A program made the position numbers and the translations under genes. Positions 8,083-15,582 of a stretch of DNA of 27,418 nt are shown in pieces (the first letter of the stretch is position 1; every line of letters starts with the position of its first letter). The stretch covers positions 1 through 27,418 of the forward strand of contig JAEZCE010000018.1 of the NCBI GenBank assembly GCA_023429995.1, in the 5' to 3' direction. Under the pieces are notes generated by a model, which saw only the letters and a program-made list of their open reading frames with translations, made no database searches and was not told the origin of the DNA. The stretch comes from Bacillota bacterium. GTDB lineage: Bacteria > Bacillota > UBA4882 > UBA8346.

Positions 8083-9702
8083 ATGGAAAAAGGTTATTTA
8101 GCCCTTGTATTGCATGCCCATTTACCCTATGTCCATCACCCGGAATTTCCGGATTTTTTAGAAGAGGATTGGTTGTATGAAGCCATAACTGAGACGTATA
8201 TTCCTTTACTGCGGGTATTTCATAATTTAACCCATGAAGGTATAAATTTCAGAATCACAATTAGTTTATCGCCCCCCCTGGTATCCATGTTCAAAAACGA
8301 TCTGCTGCAGCGACGTTATATTCAAAAAATCGAAAGCTTAATTGAATTGGCTGAAAAGGAAGTTGACAGGACGAAGTGGCTACCCCAATTTCATGAGGTA
8401 GCCTTAATGTATCTGGAACATTTTCGCTATTGCCGTTGGTTCTTTGTTGAGAAAAACCGCTGCGATTTATCCAACTCATTTAAAGAACTCCAGGAAACCG
8501 GTAATCTTGAATTGATAACTTGTGGAGCTACCCATGGCTTTTTACCGCTAATGCTTAATGAAACTGCCATCAAAGCCCAAATAAGATTGGCAGCAGATTA
8601 TCACCACCAGGCTTTCGGAAAGAAGCCTCGGGGAATTTGGCTACCCGAGTGCGGATACCAGCCCGGGGTCGACCAATATGTGCAGGAGCAAGGATTGCGT
8701 TTTTTCTTTACGGATGCGCACGGGGTTTTGCATGCATCACCCAGACCCAAATATGGAAACTTTGCACCCATTTATTGCCCTAGTGGTGTAGCTGTATTTG
8801 GAAGAGATCTAGAGTCTTCAAAACAAGTTTGGAGCGCTAATGAAGGTTATCCGGGTGACTACGATTATCGGGAGTTTTATCGCGATATCGGCTTTGATTT
8901 GGAATATGAATATATAAAGCCGTATCTTCCCAGCAGTGGGGTCCGTGCGCCATTAGGAATCAAATATCACCGGATTACCGGTCCTACCCTTGATAAACAA
9001 CCTTACAATATATGGAGGGCTCGTGAAAAAGCCGCAGTCCATGCGGGTAATTTTATGTTCAACCGCGAAAAACAGATTGAATATTTAAATCAAATTATTG
9101 ATCGGAAACCGGTTATTGTTTCCCCTTACGATGCCGAATTATTCGGACATTGGTGGTTTGAAGGACCTGTATGGCTTGATTTCTTAATCCGGAAAATAAC
9201 TTATGATCAACAAACCATACGATTAATAACTCCCAGTGATTATTTGGAAATTTATCCGAAAAACCAGGTTGCCACCCCTTCCATGTCAAGCTGGGGCTAC
9301 AAGGGGTTCAACGAGGTCTGGCTTGAAGGGAGCAATGATTGGATTTATAGGCATCTACATAAAATCGCCGATAGAATGGTCGAACTGGCTCAAAGTTATC
9401 CAAATGCCGAAGGCGATTTAAAAAGGGCGCTTAATCAAGCGGCTAGGGAATTACTCCTTTTGCAAAGTAGTGATTGGGCCTTTATTATGAAAACCGGCAC
9501 CATGGTCGAGTATGCTATTAAAAGAACCAAGAACCATATCAACCGCTTTAATACACTCTATGACCAAATAAAATATAATCGGATTGACAGTGGCGATTTG
9601 CAACGTCTTGAAGAACGGGATGATATATTCCCCGATATAGATTATAAAATTTACCAAAACTCCCGAAGCTTTGACCGAATCCCGGAAGAAATTTTGGCAT
9701 AA
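8083..9702 (+). CDS. Glycoside hydrolase family 57, 1,4-alpha-glucan branching enzyme
   Basis: The 539-residue product has GH57 branching-enzyme architecture. It has the N-terminal strand with HAHLPY (H11-Y16), the nucleophile segment GIWLPECGY with Glu189, the acid/base segment SPYDAELFGHWWFEGP with Asp350, and a C-terminal helical region of the DUF1957 type (SSWGYKGFNEVWL, then a helix-rich stretch). These enzymes cut alpha-1,4 and form alpha-1,6 branches in glycogen, in the cytoplasm; no signal peptide is present. An in-frame TTG at 8068 would add five residues but touches the ribosome site AAGGAG (8062-8067). ATG 8083 is preferred although the spacing of about 15 nt is long. No glgA, glgC or glgP is nearby. 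Confidence 0.93.
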   Translation: MEKGYLALVLHAHLPYVHHPEFPDFLEEDWLYEAITETYIPLLRVFHNLTHEGINFRITISLSPPLVSMFKNDLLQRRYIQKIESLIELAEKEVDRTKWLPQFHEVALMYLEHFRYCRWFFVEKNRCDLSNSFKELQETGNLELITCGATHGFLPLMLNETAIKAQIRLAADYHHQAFGKKPRGIWLPECGYQPGVDQYVQEQGLRFFFTDAHGVLHASPRPKYGNFAPIYCPSGVAVFGRDLESSKQVWSANEGYPGDYDYREFYRDIGFDLEYEYIKPYLPSSGVRAPLGIKYHRITGPTLDKQPYNIWRAREKAAVHAGNFMFNREKQIEYLNQIIDRKPVIVSPYDAELFGHWWFEGPVWLDFLIRKITYDQQTIRLITPSDYLEIYPKNQVATPSMSSWGYKGFNEVWLEGSNDWIYRHLHKIADRMVELAQSYPNAEGDLKRALNQAARELLLLQSSDWAFIMKTGTMVEYAIKRTKNHINRFNTLYDQIKYNRIDSGDLQRLEERDDIFPDIDYKIYQNSRSFDRIPEEILA

Positions 9703-9749
9703 CGATATAAGTTGAATAATTTGAGCAAAAGACAAAACAAGTACCTAGG

Positions 9750-9945
9750 CCGACTGTGGGTCTATACCTCTCTCACGCCTTCGAAGGCGTGCTGCCTTCG
9801 AGGCCAAAAATCTTTTAGATGTCAGCGGCTTCGAACTTAAAGTTCGCGGTTACTCTTCCACTGAAACAACTACTTTGAACAACATCATTGGGGAAGAGCC
9901 CGCCTTTCCAGAAAGGCGCGAGTTAGGTCAAATAGGTGTTCACTT
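9750..9945 (+). ncRNA. Stem-loop-rich block resembling the omega-RNA/right end of an IS200/IS605 element (no tnpB)
   Basis: Within about 195 bp there are five inverted repeats: an 18-bp perfect palindrome CACGCCTTCGAAGGCGTG (9774-9791), GCCT-TCG-AGGC (9794-9804), CGAACTT/AAGTTCG (9832-9846), CTCTTCC/GGAAGAG (9853-9859 with 9892-9898) and CGCCTTTC/GAAAGGCG (9901-9918), followed by GTTCAC (9938-9943). The opening CTGTGGGTCTATACC and this stem order resemble what I remember of the 3' ends of tnpB elements, where the omega-RNA ends in a terminal hairpin. No tnpB lies upstream; the branching-enzyme gene ends at 9702. It may be a decayed element end, a non-autonomous derivative or an unrelated structured RNA. 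The palindromes are seen; the identity is an inference from memory. Confidence 0.45.
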
Positions 9946-10035
9946 TCTAACAGTGATTACTACTAACAATAACAAAATTTAATTCAACATAGATAGTAAA
10001 ACGTTCTCTAAATATCTGCTCAATGACTGTGAACA

Positions 10036-10224
10036 TTAAGTAGAGCGTATCTTCCACGTTTCTGATTGCCGTTCATTTACGATACCTTCTACTATAAAAC
10101 GTTCTCCGCGTGTTATTTTTAAAAGACGATAAAACAAATTTATGGTCTTGGCGCTTCTGTAACGAAATGAATTGGTTACGGAAGCACGGAACTCCAAAGT
10201 ACCATTGTGTTTTTTAGGCTTATT
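10036..10224 (-). pseudogene. Open frame without a good start: possible gene remnant or repeat-encoded peptide
   Basis: The minus strand is open for 62 codons between stops, with a mixed protein-like composition (for example SAKTINLFYRLLKITRGERF and IVEGIVNERQSETWKI). There is no ATG; a TTG at 10197 would give 53 residues but has no ribosome site. An 11-bp stem with one G-U pair (10153-10163 with 10175-10185) lies within it, and AAAACGTTCTC occurs both inside (about 10096-10106) and just beyond its 3' end (about 9999-10009). I do not recognise a family. It may be a fragment, an intergenic repeat or chance. Confidence 0.25.
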
Positions 10225-10272
10225 TTAGTTGTTTTTAAAGTAAATGTCGTTTATTGACTATCGACTGCCTAT

Positions 10273-11019
10273 TCAATAAAACACTTCTTCTAAGCAAAGT
10301 CCGATTGGTGGCGCCGTTGGACCCGCTTTCACCCGATCTCTGGCTAAAATGATTCTTTCCATGGATGAGGGTTCCAATTTATCTCTACCGATTAAAATAA
10401 GCGTTCCGACCACATTTCTTACCATATGATAAAGAAAACCACTGGCGTTGATTGTAAAAGTAATCAAAGGACCGTTTGATTCCATATAGCAAAAATTAAC
10501 CACCCGCACCGTATCCAAAACTGTTGAACCACTTGCCTGGAAGGATTTGAAATCTTTCTCTCCAATTAAAAAACCAAGCGCTTCCCGCATTCTCGGAATA
10601 TTTAGATTCCACCGATAATGATATACAATATTTCTCTCAAAAAGTGGTCTTTCTTCAGAATTATAAATACGATAGCAGTATGTCTTACTTTTAGCCGAAT
10701 ACCGGGCATGAAAATCCATGGGAACCTCATAAATATCCCTTACTACAATATCTGCCGGTATAAGAGAATTCATTGCCTTTTGAAACTTTTCACCCGCAAG
10801 CTTCGAATAGGCTTGAAAATGAATAACCTGCCCTTTAGCATGAACTCCTGCATCTGTACGCCCCGCCCCATAAACATGAATTTTTTCCCCAGTAATACGC
10901 GTGATTGCTTTCTCAAGCTCCCCCTGAATTGTCGGCCCGTTTTTCTGGAGTTGAAAACCAGCATATGCCGTCCCTTCATAGGCGATAATCATCTTAAACT
11001 TTTTCAACATACTATCCAT
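10273..11019 (-). CDS. truA: tRNA pseudouridine synthase A
   Basis: The 248-residue product makes pseudouridine at positions 38-40 of the tRNA anticodon stem. The catalytic motif GRTDAGVHA is intact with the nucleophilic Asp at residue 56. Other family segments are YEGTAYAGFQLQ near the N-terminus, DFHARYSAKSKTYCYRIYN in the middle and FLYHMVRNVVGTLI near the C-terminus. It is the last gene of the ribosomal cluster, 86 bp after rplQ, and faces the branching-enzyme gene across a 570-bp gap. Start choice between ATG 11019 and ATG 11010 is not certain, as the ribosome site is weak (AAGGA some 13 nt upstream). No clear intrinsic terminator follows. Confidence 0.96.
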   Translation of the reverse strand: MDSMLKKFKMIIAYEGTAYAGFQLQKNGPTIQGELEKAITRITGEKIHVYGAGRTDAGVHAKGQVIHFQAYSKLAGEKFQKAMNSLIPADIVVRDIYEVPMDFHARYSAKSKTYCYRIYNSEERPLFERNIVYHYRWNLNIPRMREALGFLIGEKDFKSFQASGSTVLDTVRVVNFCYMESNGPLITFTINASGFLYHMVRNVVGTLILIGRDKLEPSSMERIILARDRVKAGPTAPPIGLCLEEVFY

Positions 11020-11105
11020 GAAATACCAAAAGTCCTTATAAAAAATTAAGGCCTGCCCTGGTTTATCTCCAAAGCCGACCCTTTAAAATTCTTATTCAAC
11101 AACCG

Positions 11106-11444
11106 TTAAACTAATTCCAAAATTACCATCGGCGCGGCATCACCACGGCGCGGACCAACTTTTAAAATCCGGGTATAACCGCCATTGCGTTCTTTGTAAC
11201 GGCCGCCAATCTCTTCAAACAATTTTTTTAAAACTTCCGGTTCCGTAATTACCCCAGCTGCAACACGTCGGGAATTTAAATCGCCTTTTTTTGCTAAAGT
11301 AATCATCTTTTCAGCAACCGAACGCGCTTCTTTCGCCTTAACCTCGGTTGTCTCTATTCGGCCATGCATAAAAAGGGCTGTAACTAAAGCACGGAAAAGA
11401 GCTTTCCTATGTGCAGACTCACGTCCTAATTTTCGTTCCAGCAT
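11106..11444 (-). CDS. rplQ: Large subunit ribosomal protein L17
   Basis: This 112-residue protein starts with the L17 pattern (RKLGRESAHRKALFRALVTALF) and contains TTEVKAKEARSVAEKMITLAK and the GGYTRILKVGPRRGDAAPM signature near its end. L17 binds 23S rRNA at the outer side of the 50S subunit. The length is normal for the bacterial form. GGAGGTG precedes the ATG and it follows rpoA by 15 bp, the usual end of the alpha operon. Confidence 0.98.
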   Translation of the reverse strand: MLERKLGRESAHRKALFRALVTALFMHGRIETTEVKAKEARSVAEKMITLAKKGDLNSRRVAAGVITEPEVLKKLFEEIGGRYKERNGGYTRILKVGPRRGDAAPMVILELV

Positions 11445-11459
11445 AACGACACCTCCTCA

Positions 11460-12407
11460 TCAATCTTCAGACTTTCGTAGCATTAATCCTAAACTTTCCA
11501 TTTTTTGTTGAACTTCTTCCAAAGATTTACGGCCCAAGTTCCTGACTTTCATCATATCTTCTTCAGTCTTCCGAGTCAATTCTTCGACCGTATTGATACC
11601 GGCTCTCTTCAAACAGTTATAAGAACGAACCGACAGATCCAATTCTTCGATAGTCATTTCGAGGATTTTATTTTTGGATTCCTCTTCCTTTTCAACCATA
11701 ATTTCAGCTTTACCTGCCGTTTGACTCAAATTAACAAACAGCATTAAATGCTCGGTCATGATCTTAGCAGATAATGAAACCGCCTCTACAGGACTAATAC
11801 TACCGTCAGTCCATACTTCCAATACTAACCGATCATAATCGGTAATCTGTCCAACCCTGGTATGTTCAACAACATAATTTACCTTGAGCACCGGTGAGAA
11901 TCGGGCATCGACTCCGATAACCCCAATAATATTCTCTGGGCCTTTATTTCTTTCAGCTGGACTATATCCCCGGCCGCGGTCAAGAGTGAGTTCCATATTC
12001 AATGAACCACCACTTGAAACTGTAGCTAGATATAAATCAGGGTTTAGAATTTCGACATCACTTGGCACTTGAATATCCGCTGCTGTGACTCTTTTTTCAT
12101 TTTTAATTTGCAGACGGACCTTTTTGGGACAATCACCATGGATCTTTACCAATAATTGTTTTAAATTCAAAACGATATCAGTGGTATCCTCAACAACCCC
12201 CGGAATTGTTGAAAATTCATGAAGGACTCCATCAATTTTAACGGACGTTACCGCATAACCCGGCAGGGATGAGAGGAGGATCCGACGGAGCGAGTTGCCC
12301 AGTGTTGTGCCATAGCCTCTTTCCAAAGGTTCAATGACGAAGACACCATAACGTTCTCTGTCATTACTTTCTTCTATGGTAATTTTGGGCTTTTCGATCT
12401 CGATCAA
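11460..12407 (-). CDS. rpoA: DNA-directed RNA polymerase alpha subunit
   Basis: The full-length product of 315 residues has two domains. The N-terminal domain (about 1-230) drives alpha dimerisation and assembly with beta/beta', recognisable by EPLERGYGTTLGNSLRRILL and SSLPGYAVTSVKIDGVLHEF. The C-terminal domain (about 250-310; IEELDLSVRSYNCLKRAGIN and VRNLGRKSLEEV) contacts UP elements and activators. The start is TTG at 12407 with GGAGGG seven bases before it; no ATG lies in a better position. The gene sits between rpsD and rplQ in the alpha operon. Confidence 0.98.
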   Translation of the reverse strand: MIEIEKPKITIEESNDRERYGVFVIEPLERGYGTTLGNSLRRILLSSLPGYAVTSVKIDGVLHEFSTIPGVVEDTTDIVLNLKQLLVKIHGDCPKKVRLQIKNEKRVTAADIQVPSDVEILNPDLYLATVSSGGSLNMELTLDRGRGYSPAERNKGPENIIGVIGVDARFSPVLKVNYVVEHTRVGQITDYDRLVLEVWTDGSISPVEAVSLSAKIMTEHLMLFVNLSQTAGKAEIMVEKEEESKNKILEMTIEELDLSVRSYNCLKRAGINTVEELTRKTEEDMMKVRNLGRKSLEEVQQKMESLGLMLRKSED

Positions 12408-12476
12408 TAATTAACCCTCCTTCTCGCATTCAGCGAATATCACTCTTAATATTTTTTTTGAATATATTCAAATTGA

Positions 12477-13103
12477 TTAACGTGAATACAATTCAACGAT
12501 TAAATGTTCTTGTACTGGAATATCAATTTGCTCTCTGGTCGGTAAGGATTTTACTTTACCGCTATGCCCTGCCGGATTGCTTTCCAGCCACTCAGGTATA
12601 GTCCGGCCTGCAGCATCTTCAATGTTTTCCTTTACTTTCGGGGAATTCAAACTACCTTCCCGAACAGTAACCGAATCGCCTGCTTTTAATAATATGGACG
12701 GTATATTAACTTTCTTGTCATTCAAAAGAAAATGTCCATGAAGAACCAGTTGACGGGCTTCTTTACGAGATGCGGCATATCCCAAACGATAAACAACATT
12801 ATCTAATCGGGTCTCCAGAATTTGGAGCAAGTTTTGACCGGTAATTCCTTTTTTTCTTTCAGCTAAAGTGAAATAACCTGAAAACTGACGTTCCAAAATT
12901 CCATAGATACGACGAAGTTTCTGCTTTTCCCGAAGCTGAATTCCATACTCGGAAACTTTCTTGCGAGCCTGACCGTGTTGACCAGGAGCAAATGCCCGTT
13001 TCCCCACACTACACTTATTACTATAACAACGATCGCCTTTTAAATAAAGCTTCTCGCCTTCGCGACGACATAATCTGCACACTGCTTCTGTATATCTAGC
13101 CAT
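12477..13103 (-). CDS. rpsD: Small subunit ribosomal protein S4, zinc-binding form
   Basis: The product has 208 residues from ATG 13103, which has a GGAGGTG site; longer in-frame starts would overlap rpsK and add residues not found in S4. The N-terminus has the four-cysteine zinc site (C9, C12, C26, C31), i.e. the 'C+' version. The S4 RNA-binding domain is at about 95-160 (RLDNVVYRLGYAASRKEARQ, LVLHGHFLLNDKKVNIPSIL). S4 nucleates 30S assembly on the 16S 5' domain. In other bacteria S4 represses the alpha operon translationally; I could not identify such a site here. Confidence 0.98.
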   Translation of the reverse strand: MARYTEAVCRLCRREGEKLYLKGDRCYSNKCSVGKRAFAPGQHGQARKKVSEYGIQLREKQKLRRIYGILERQFSGYFTLAERKKGITGQNLLQILETRLDNVVYRLGYAASRKEARQLVLHGHFLLNDKKVNIPSILLKAGDSVTVREGSLNSPKVKENIEDAAGRTIPEWLESNPAGHSGKVKSLPTREQIDIPVQEHLIVELYSR

Positions 13104-13122
13104 TATATTTTTTACACCTCCA

Positions 13123-13527
13123 TTATACTCTACGACGTTTTGGCGGACGACAACCATTATGAGGAATCGGTGTGACGTCTTTAATCAGGTTTACAAACAA
13201 ACCAGCAGCTTGTAAAGAACGAATAGCCGCTTCACGGCCGGCCCCCGGTCCCTTTACAAAGACTTCCACACTCTTCATCCCATGATCGATAGCAACTTTA
13301 GCAGCTTCCTCGGCAGCCATACCGGCAGCAAAAGGAGTACTTTTGCGGGAACCTTTGAATCCCATATGTCCGGCGCTTGCCCATGATAATACATTTCCAG
13401 TCGGATCAGAGATGGTAACAATCGTATTATTAAAGGTGGAATGAATGTGCGCCACCCCAGTATCGACATGTTTGCGCTCTTTTTTACGCGCCCGTACACC
13501 TTTTTTGGCAACAACAGGTTTTGCCAT
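13123..13527 (-). CDS. rpsK: Small subunit ribosomal protein S11
   Basis: The 134-residue product shows the S11 core GVAHIHSTFNNTIVTISD (about 24-41), GRKSTPFAAGMAAEEAAKVA-like segment (here SRKSTPFAAG), VEVFVKGPGAGREAAIRSLQ and the basic C-terminus GCRPPKRRRV. It forms part of the 30S platform near the Shine-Dalgarno duplex. AGGAGG precedes the ATG. The stop lies 19 bp before the rpsD start. Order rpsM-rpsK-rpsD-rpoA is standard. Confidence 0.98.
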   Translation of the reverse strand: MAKPVVAKKGVRARKKERKHVDTGVAHIHSTFNNTIVTISDPTGNVLSWASAGHMGFKGSRKSTPFAAGMAAEEAAKVAIDHGMKSVEVFVKGPGAGREAAIRSLQAAGLFVNLIKDVTPIPHNGCRPPKRRRV

Positions 13528-13556
13528 TTTAATTACCTCCTATTCATTATACTCAG

Positions 13557-13593
13557 GTTGCATTGAGATTTAAAAACATCTCGTTGAAGCAAC
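13557..13593 (-). repeat. Nested inverted repeats between rpsM and rpsK
   Basis: GTTGC/GCAAC (13557-13561, 13589-13593) encloses GAGAT/ATCTC (13565-13569, 13578-13582) with an 8-nt loop. It lies upstream of the rpsK ribosome site in the message. No T run follows, so it is not a terminator. The role is unknown. Confidence 0.5.
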
Positions 13594-13599
13594 TTGGTA

Positions 13600-13971
13600 T
13601 TAAGCCTTTCTTTTTGCGCCGACAGTCTTTTTAGGTCCCTTTCTGGTCCGGGCATTGGTCTTAGTCCGCTGTCCCCGAACGGGTAAACCCCGGCGATGAC
13701 GAAGCCCGCGATAACTGCCAATTTCAATTAAACGTTTAATGTTAAGAGACTCTTCACGTCTAAGATCACCTTCGACTTTATAGTCGCGGTCAATGACTTC
13801 CCGAAGTCTGGTTACTTCTTCTTCGGTTAAATCCCGGACGCGGGTGTCAGGATTAACACCGGCTTTGGCCAATGCTTCTTTTGATGTGGTCAGTCCTAAT
13901 CCATAAAGATATGTGAGAGCTATCTCTACTCGTTTATCACGTGGCAAATCCACGCCTGCAATACGTGCCAT
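13600..13971 (-). CDS. rpsM: Small subunit ribosomal protein S13
   Basis: This 123-residue protein starts ARIAGVDLPRDKRVEIALTY and ends with a long basic tail. The signature YRGLRHRRGLPVRGQRTKTN is at about 93-112, and the tail RTRKGPKKTVGAKRKA reaches toward the tRNA P site. S13 lies in the 30S head and bridges to L5. AGGAGG precedes the ATG. It follows rpmJ in the operon. Confidence 0.99.
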   Translation of the reverse strand: MARIAGVDLPRDKRVEIALTYLYGLGLTTSKEALAKAGVNPDTRVRDLTEEEVTRLREVIDRDYKVEGDLRREESLNIKRLIEIGSYRGLRHRRGLPVRGQRTKTNARTRKGPKKTVGAKRKA

Positions 13972-14078
13972 TATATTTACCTCCTATTTGGATGCGTTCA
14001 TTAGTCTTTTTGACGATTGTTCCCGTTCAAAGCCGCCAGCAGCCGACTGTAAAATCTCAGCTTTAAACGATAACGATA

Positions 14079-14099
14079 AACAAACAACTAATGTTTGTT
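14079..14099 (-). repeat. Perfect 8-bp inverted repeat between rpmJ and rpsM
   Basis: AACAAACA (14079-14086) and TGTTTGTT (14092-14099) with a 5-nt loop form a hairpin 13 nt after the rpmJ stop. On the minus strand it is followed by TTTATCG, too short a T run for a confident terminator. Confidence 0.5.
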
Positions 14100-14111
14100 A
14101 ACTTTAAATTA

Positions 14112-14225
14112 TCAACCTTGTTTTTGCTTGTGTTTGGGATTATCACAGATTACCATGACTCGACCCTTACGCTTAATAATCTTGCAGTGTTCACAGATTG
14201 GCTTTACAGAAGGTCTAATCTTCAT
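14112..14225 (-). CDS. rpmJ: Large subunit ribosomal protein L36
   Basis: This 37-residue protein is read from ATG 14225 behind GGAGGATATAAC. It begins MKIRPSVKPICEHC and has the zinc-binding set C11, C14, C27 and H32, so it is the zinc ('C+') form. L36 is the smallest 50S protein and sits near the GTPase-associated region. The position between infA and rpsM is the usual one. Confidence 0.98.
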   Translation of the reverse strand: MKIRPSVKPICEHCKIIKRKGRVMVICDNPKHKQKQG

Positions 14226-14287
14226 GTTATATCCTCCTTTAAAACTTAATTTTTAATTTATGTCTAAACTTTACAAGGTAGGGAAAA

Positions 14288-14506
14288 TTACTTAAAACGA
14301 TAAATAATCCGTCCTCGGGTTAGATCATACGCCGATAGCTCAACAGTTACCTTATCACCCGGCAAAATTTTAATGAAATTCATACGCATTTTCCCGGAAA
14401 TATGAGCTAAAACCTTATGGCCATTTTCCAACTCGACTCGAAACATCGCGTTAGGTAATGGTTCAACTACGGTTCCTTCGACTTCAATTACGTCTTGTTT
14501 ACCCAT
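14288..14506 (-). CDS. infA: Translation initiation factor IF-1
   Basis: From ATG 14506 the product has 72 residues, the usual IF-1 length, beginning GKQDVIEVEGTVVEPLPNAM and ending with DLTRGRIIYRFK. It is a single S1/OB-fold that blocks the 30S A site during initiation. A longer in-frame start at 14527 would add seven residues, but AGGGGAG sits correctly before ATG 14506. The gene overlaps the last 8 bp of the KOW gene, suggesting translational coupling. Confidence 0.98.
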   Translation of the reverse strand: MGKQDVIEVEGTVVEPLPNAMFRVELENGHKVLAHISGKMRMNFIKILPGDKVTVELSAYDLTRGRIIYRFK

Positions 14507-14807
14507 CGAACCGCTCCCCTTCCTCAAGTTCGTTTTTCAATCTTTTAATTGCTTCTTTCACTTGGATATCTCCTATTGACTCACCTTTTAACAAACTTTC
14601 TTCAATTTCTTTGGCAATGAGCATTTTCACTTTTACATGTTTTACATTCTTTTTTTTAGCCCTGGCAACTGGATGTATAATTCCATCAGCAATCTCAATA
14701 TAATGATCATCAATCATTCCAATAATCAGGCCAATTTGATTTGAATCCCGTCCTGAAGATGAAATTATCAATTGTCCAAAGCGCAAACCATCAACTGTGG
14801 TAATCAT
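14499..14807 (-). CDS. KOW-domain RNA-binding protein (L14e/YbzG-like)
   Basis: The 102-residue product begins with a KOW-like beta segment (FGQLIISSSGRDSNQIGLII, about 10-29, then DDHYIEIADGIIHPV) and continues with a basic stretch and a helical acidic tail. It resembles the small KOW proteins encoded between map and infA in many Bacillota (YbzG in Bacillus, sometimes annotated as L14e-like). The function is not established; ribosome association is inferred from the fold and position. Its ATG is 1 bp after the map stop, and its end overlaps infA. Confidence 0.85.
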   Translation of the reverse strand: MITTVDGLRFGQLIISSSGRDSNQIGLIIGMIDDHYIEIADGIIHPVARAKKKNVKHVKVKMLIAKEIEESLLKGESIGDIQVKEAIKRLKNELEEGERFDG

Positions 14808-14808
14808 C

Positions 14809-15582
14809 TTAATTTTTAGGCAACAACTCGGGTCGCAACACAGTTAATATCTCCGGCCCATTATCAGTTACTGCCACAGTATGTTCAAAGTGTGCTGAGT
14901 ATTTGTCATCCGCTGTTCGAACCGTCCAATTATCTTTGATATCAACATCAACTTCATACGTACCGATATTGACCATAGGCTCAATTGCGAGGACCATTCC
15001 CGGCTTTAACACGGGATTAAAATCATTGCCAACAAAATTCGGTATTTGGGGGGCTTCATGCATTTTACGCCCAATCCCATGCCCTACAAAATCTCTTACT
15101 ACTGAAAATCCATTACTTTCCACATATTGCTGAATAGACCCTGAAATATCATATAACCGGTTCCCGGATTTGGCTTGATGAATACCTTTATATAAAGCTT
15201 CTTCCGTGACCTGAATTAGTTTTTTTGCTTCGTCGGATATTGTCCCTACCGGCACAGTAATCGCTGAGTCCGCATAAAAATTTTGATATATAACTCCAAA
15301 ATCGAGACCTATGATATCTCCATTTTTAAGAATGCGGCTACCGGGTATCCCATGTACCACTTCTTCGTTTACCGAAGCACATAGAGATGCAGGAAAACCA
15401 TTGTAGCCCTTGAAAGCAGGGATTGCATTAAATTGCCTGGTTTTTTGTTCAGCCCTTCTATCAAGTTCAACTAAACTAATACCCGGGCGAATTACTGCTC
15501 TCAATTCCTCAAGAACTGCCGCCAGGATACTTCCTGCAATCTTCATTACGGCAATCTCCGAAGGAGATTTGAGAATGATCAT
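14809..15582 (-). CDS. map: Methionine aminopeptidase, type I
   Basis: This 257-residue enzyme removes the initiator methionine from nascent proteins. All five metal ligands of the pita-bread fold are present: D94 (GLDFGV), D105 (YADSAI), H168 (GHGIG), E201 (AIEPMV) and E233 (FEHTVAV). The catalytic-site histidines H78 (VVHGIPG) and H175 (KMHEAP) are present too. It lacks the N-terminal zinc-finger extension of eukaryotic-type and some actinobacterial forms. Its ATG overlaps the adk stop by one base (TAATG), indicating translational coupling. Confidence 0.98.
   Translation of the reverse strand: MIILKSPSEIAVMKIAGSILAAVLEELRAVIRPGISLVELDRRAEQKTRQFNAIPAFKGYNGFPASLCASVNEEVVHGIPGSRILKNGDIIGLDFGVIYQNFYADSAITVPVGTISDEAKKLIQVTEEALYKGIHQAKSGNRLYDISGSIQQYVESNGFSVVRDFVGHGIGRKMHEAPQIPNFVGNDFNPVLKPGMVLAIEPMVNIGTYEVDVDIKDNWTVRTADDKYSAHFEHTVAVTDNGPEILTVLRPELLPKN

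Noticed and set aside
10153..10185. An 11-bp stem downstream of truA considered as its terminator.
   Set aside because: No T run follows on the minus strand, and it lies nearly 90 bp beyond the stop; it is noted only as part of the unassigned gap.
12458..12471. Perfect palindrome TTGAATATATTCAA in the rpsD-rpoA spacer.
   Set aside because: It is AT-only at its core, has no loop, and no second copy was seen in the window; chance is adequate.
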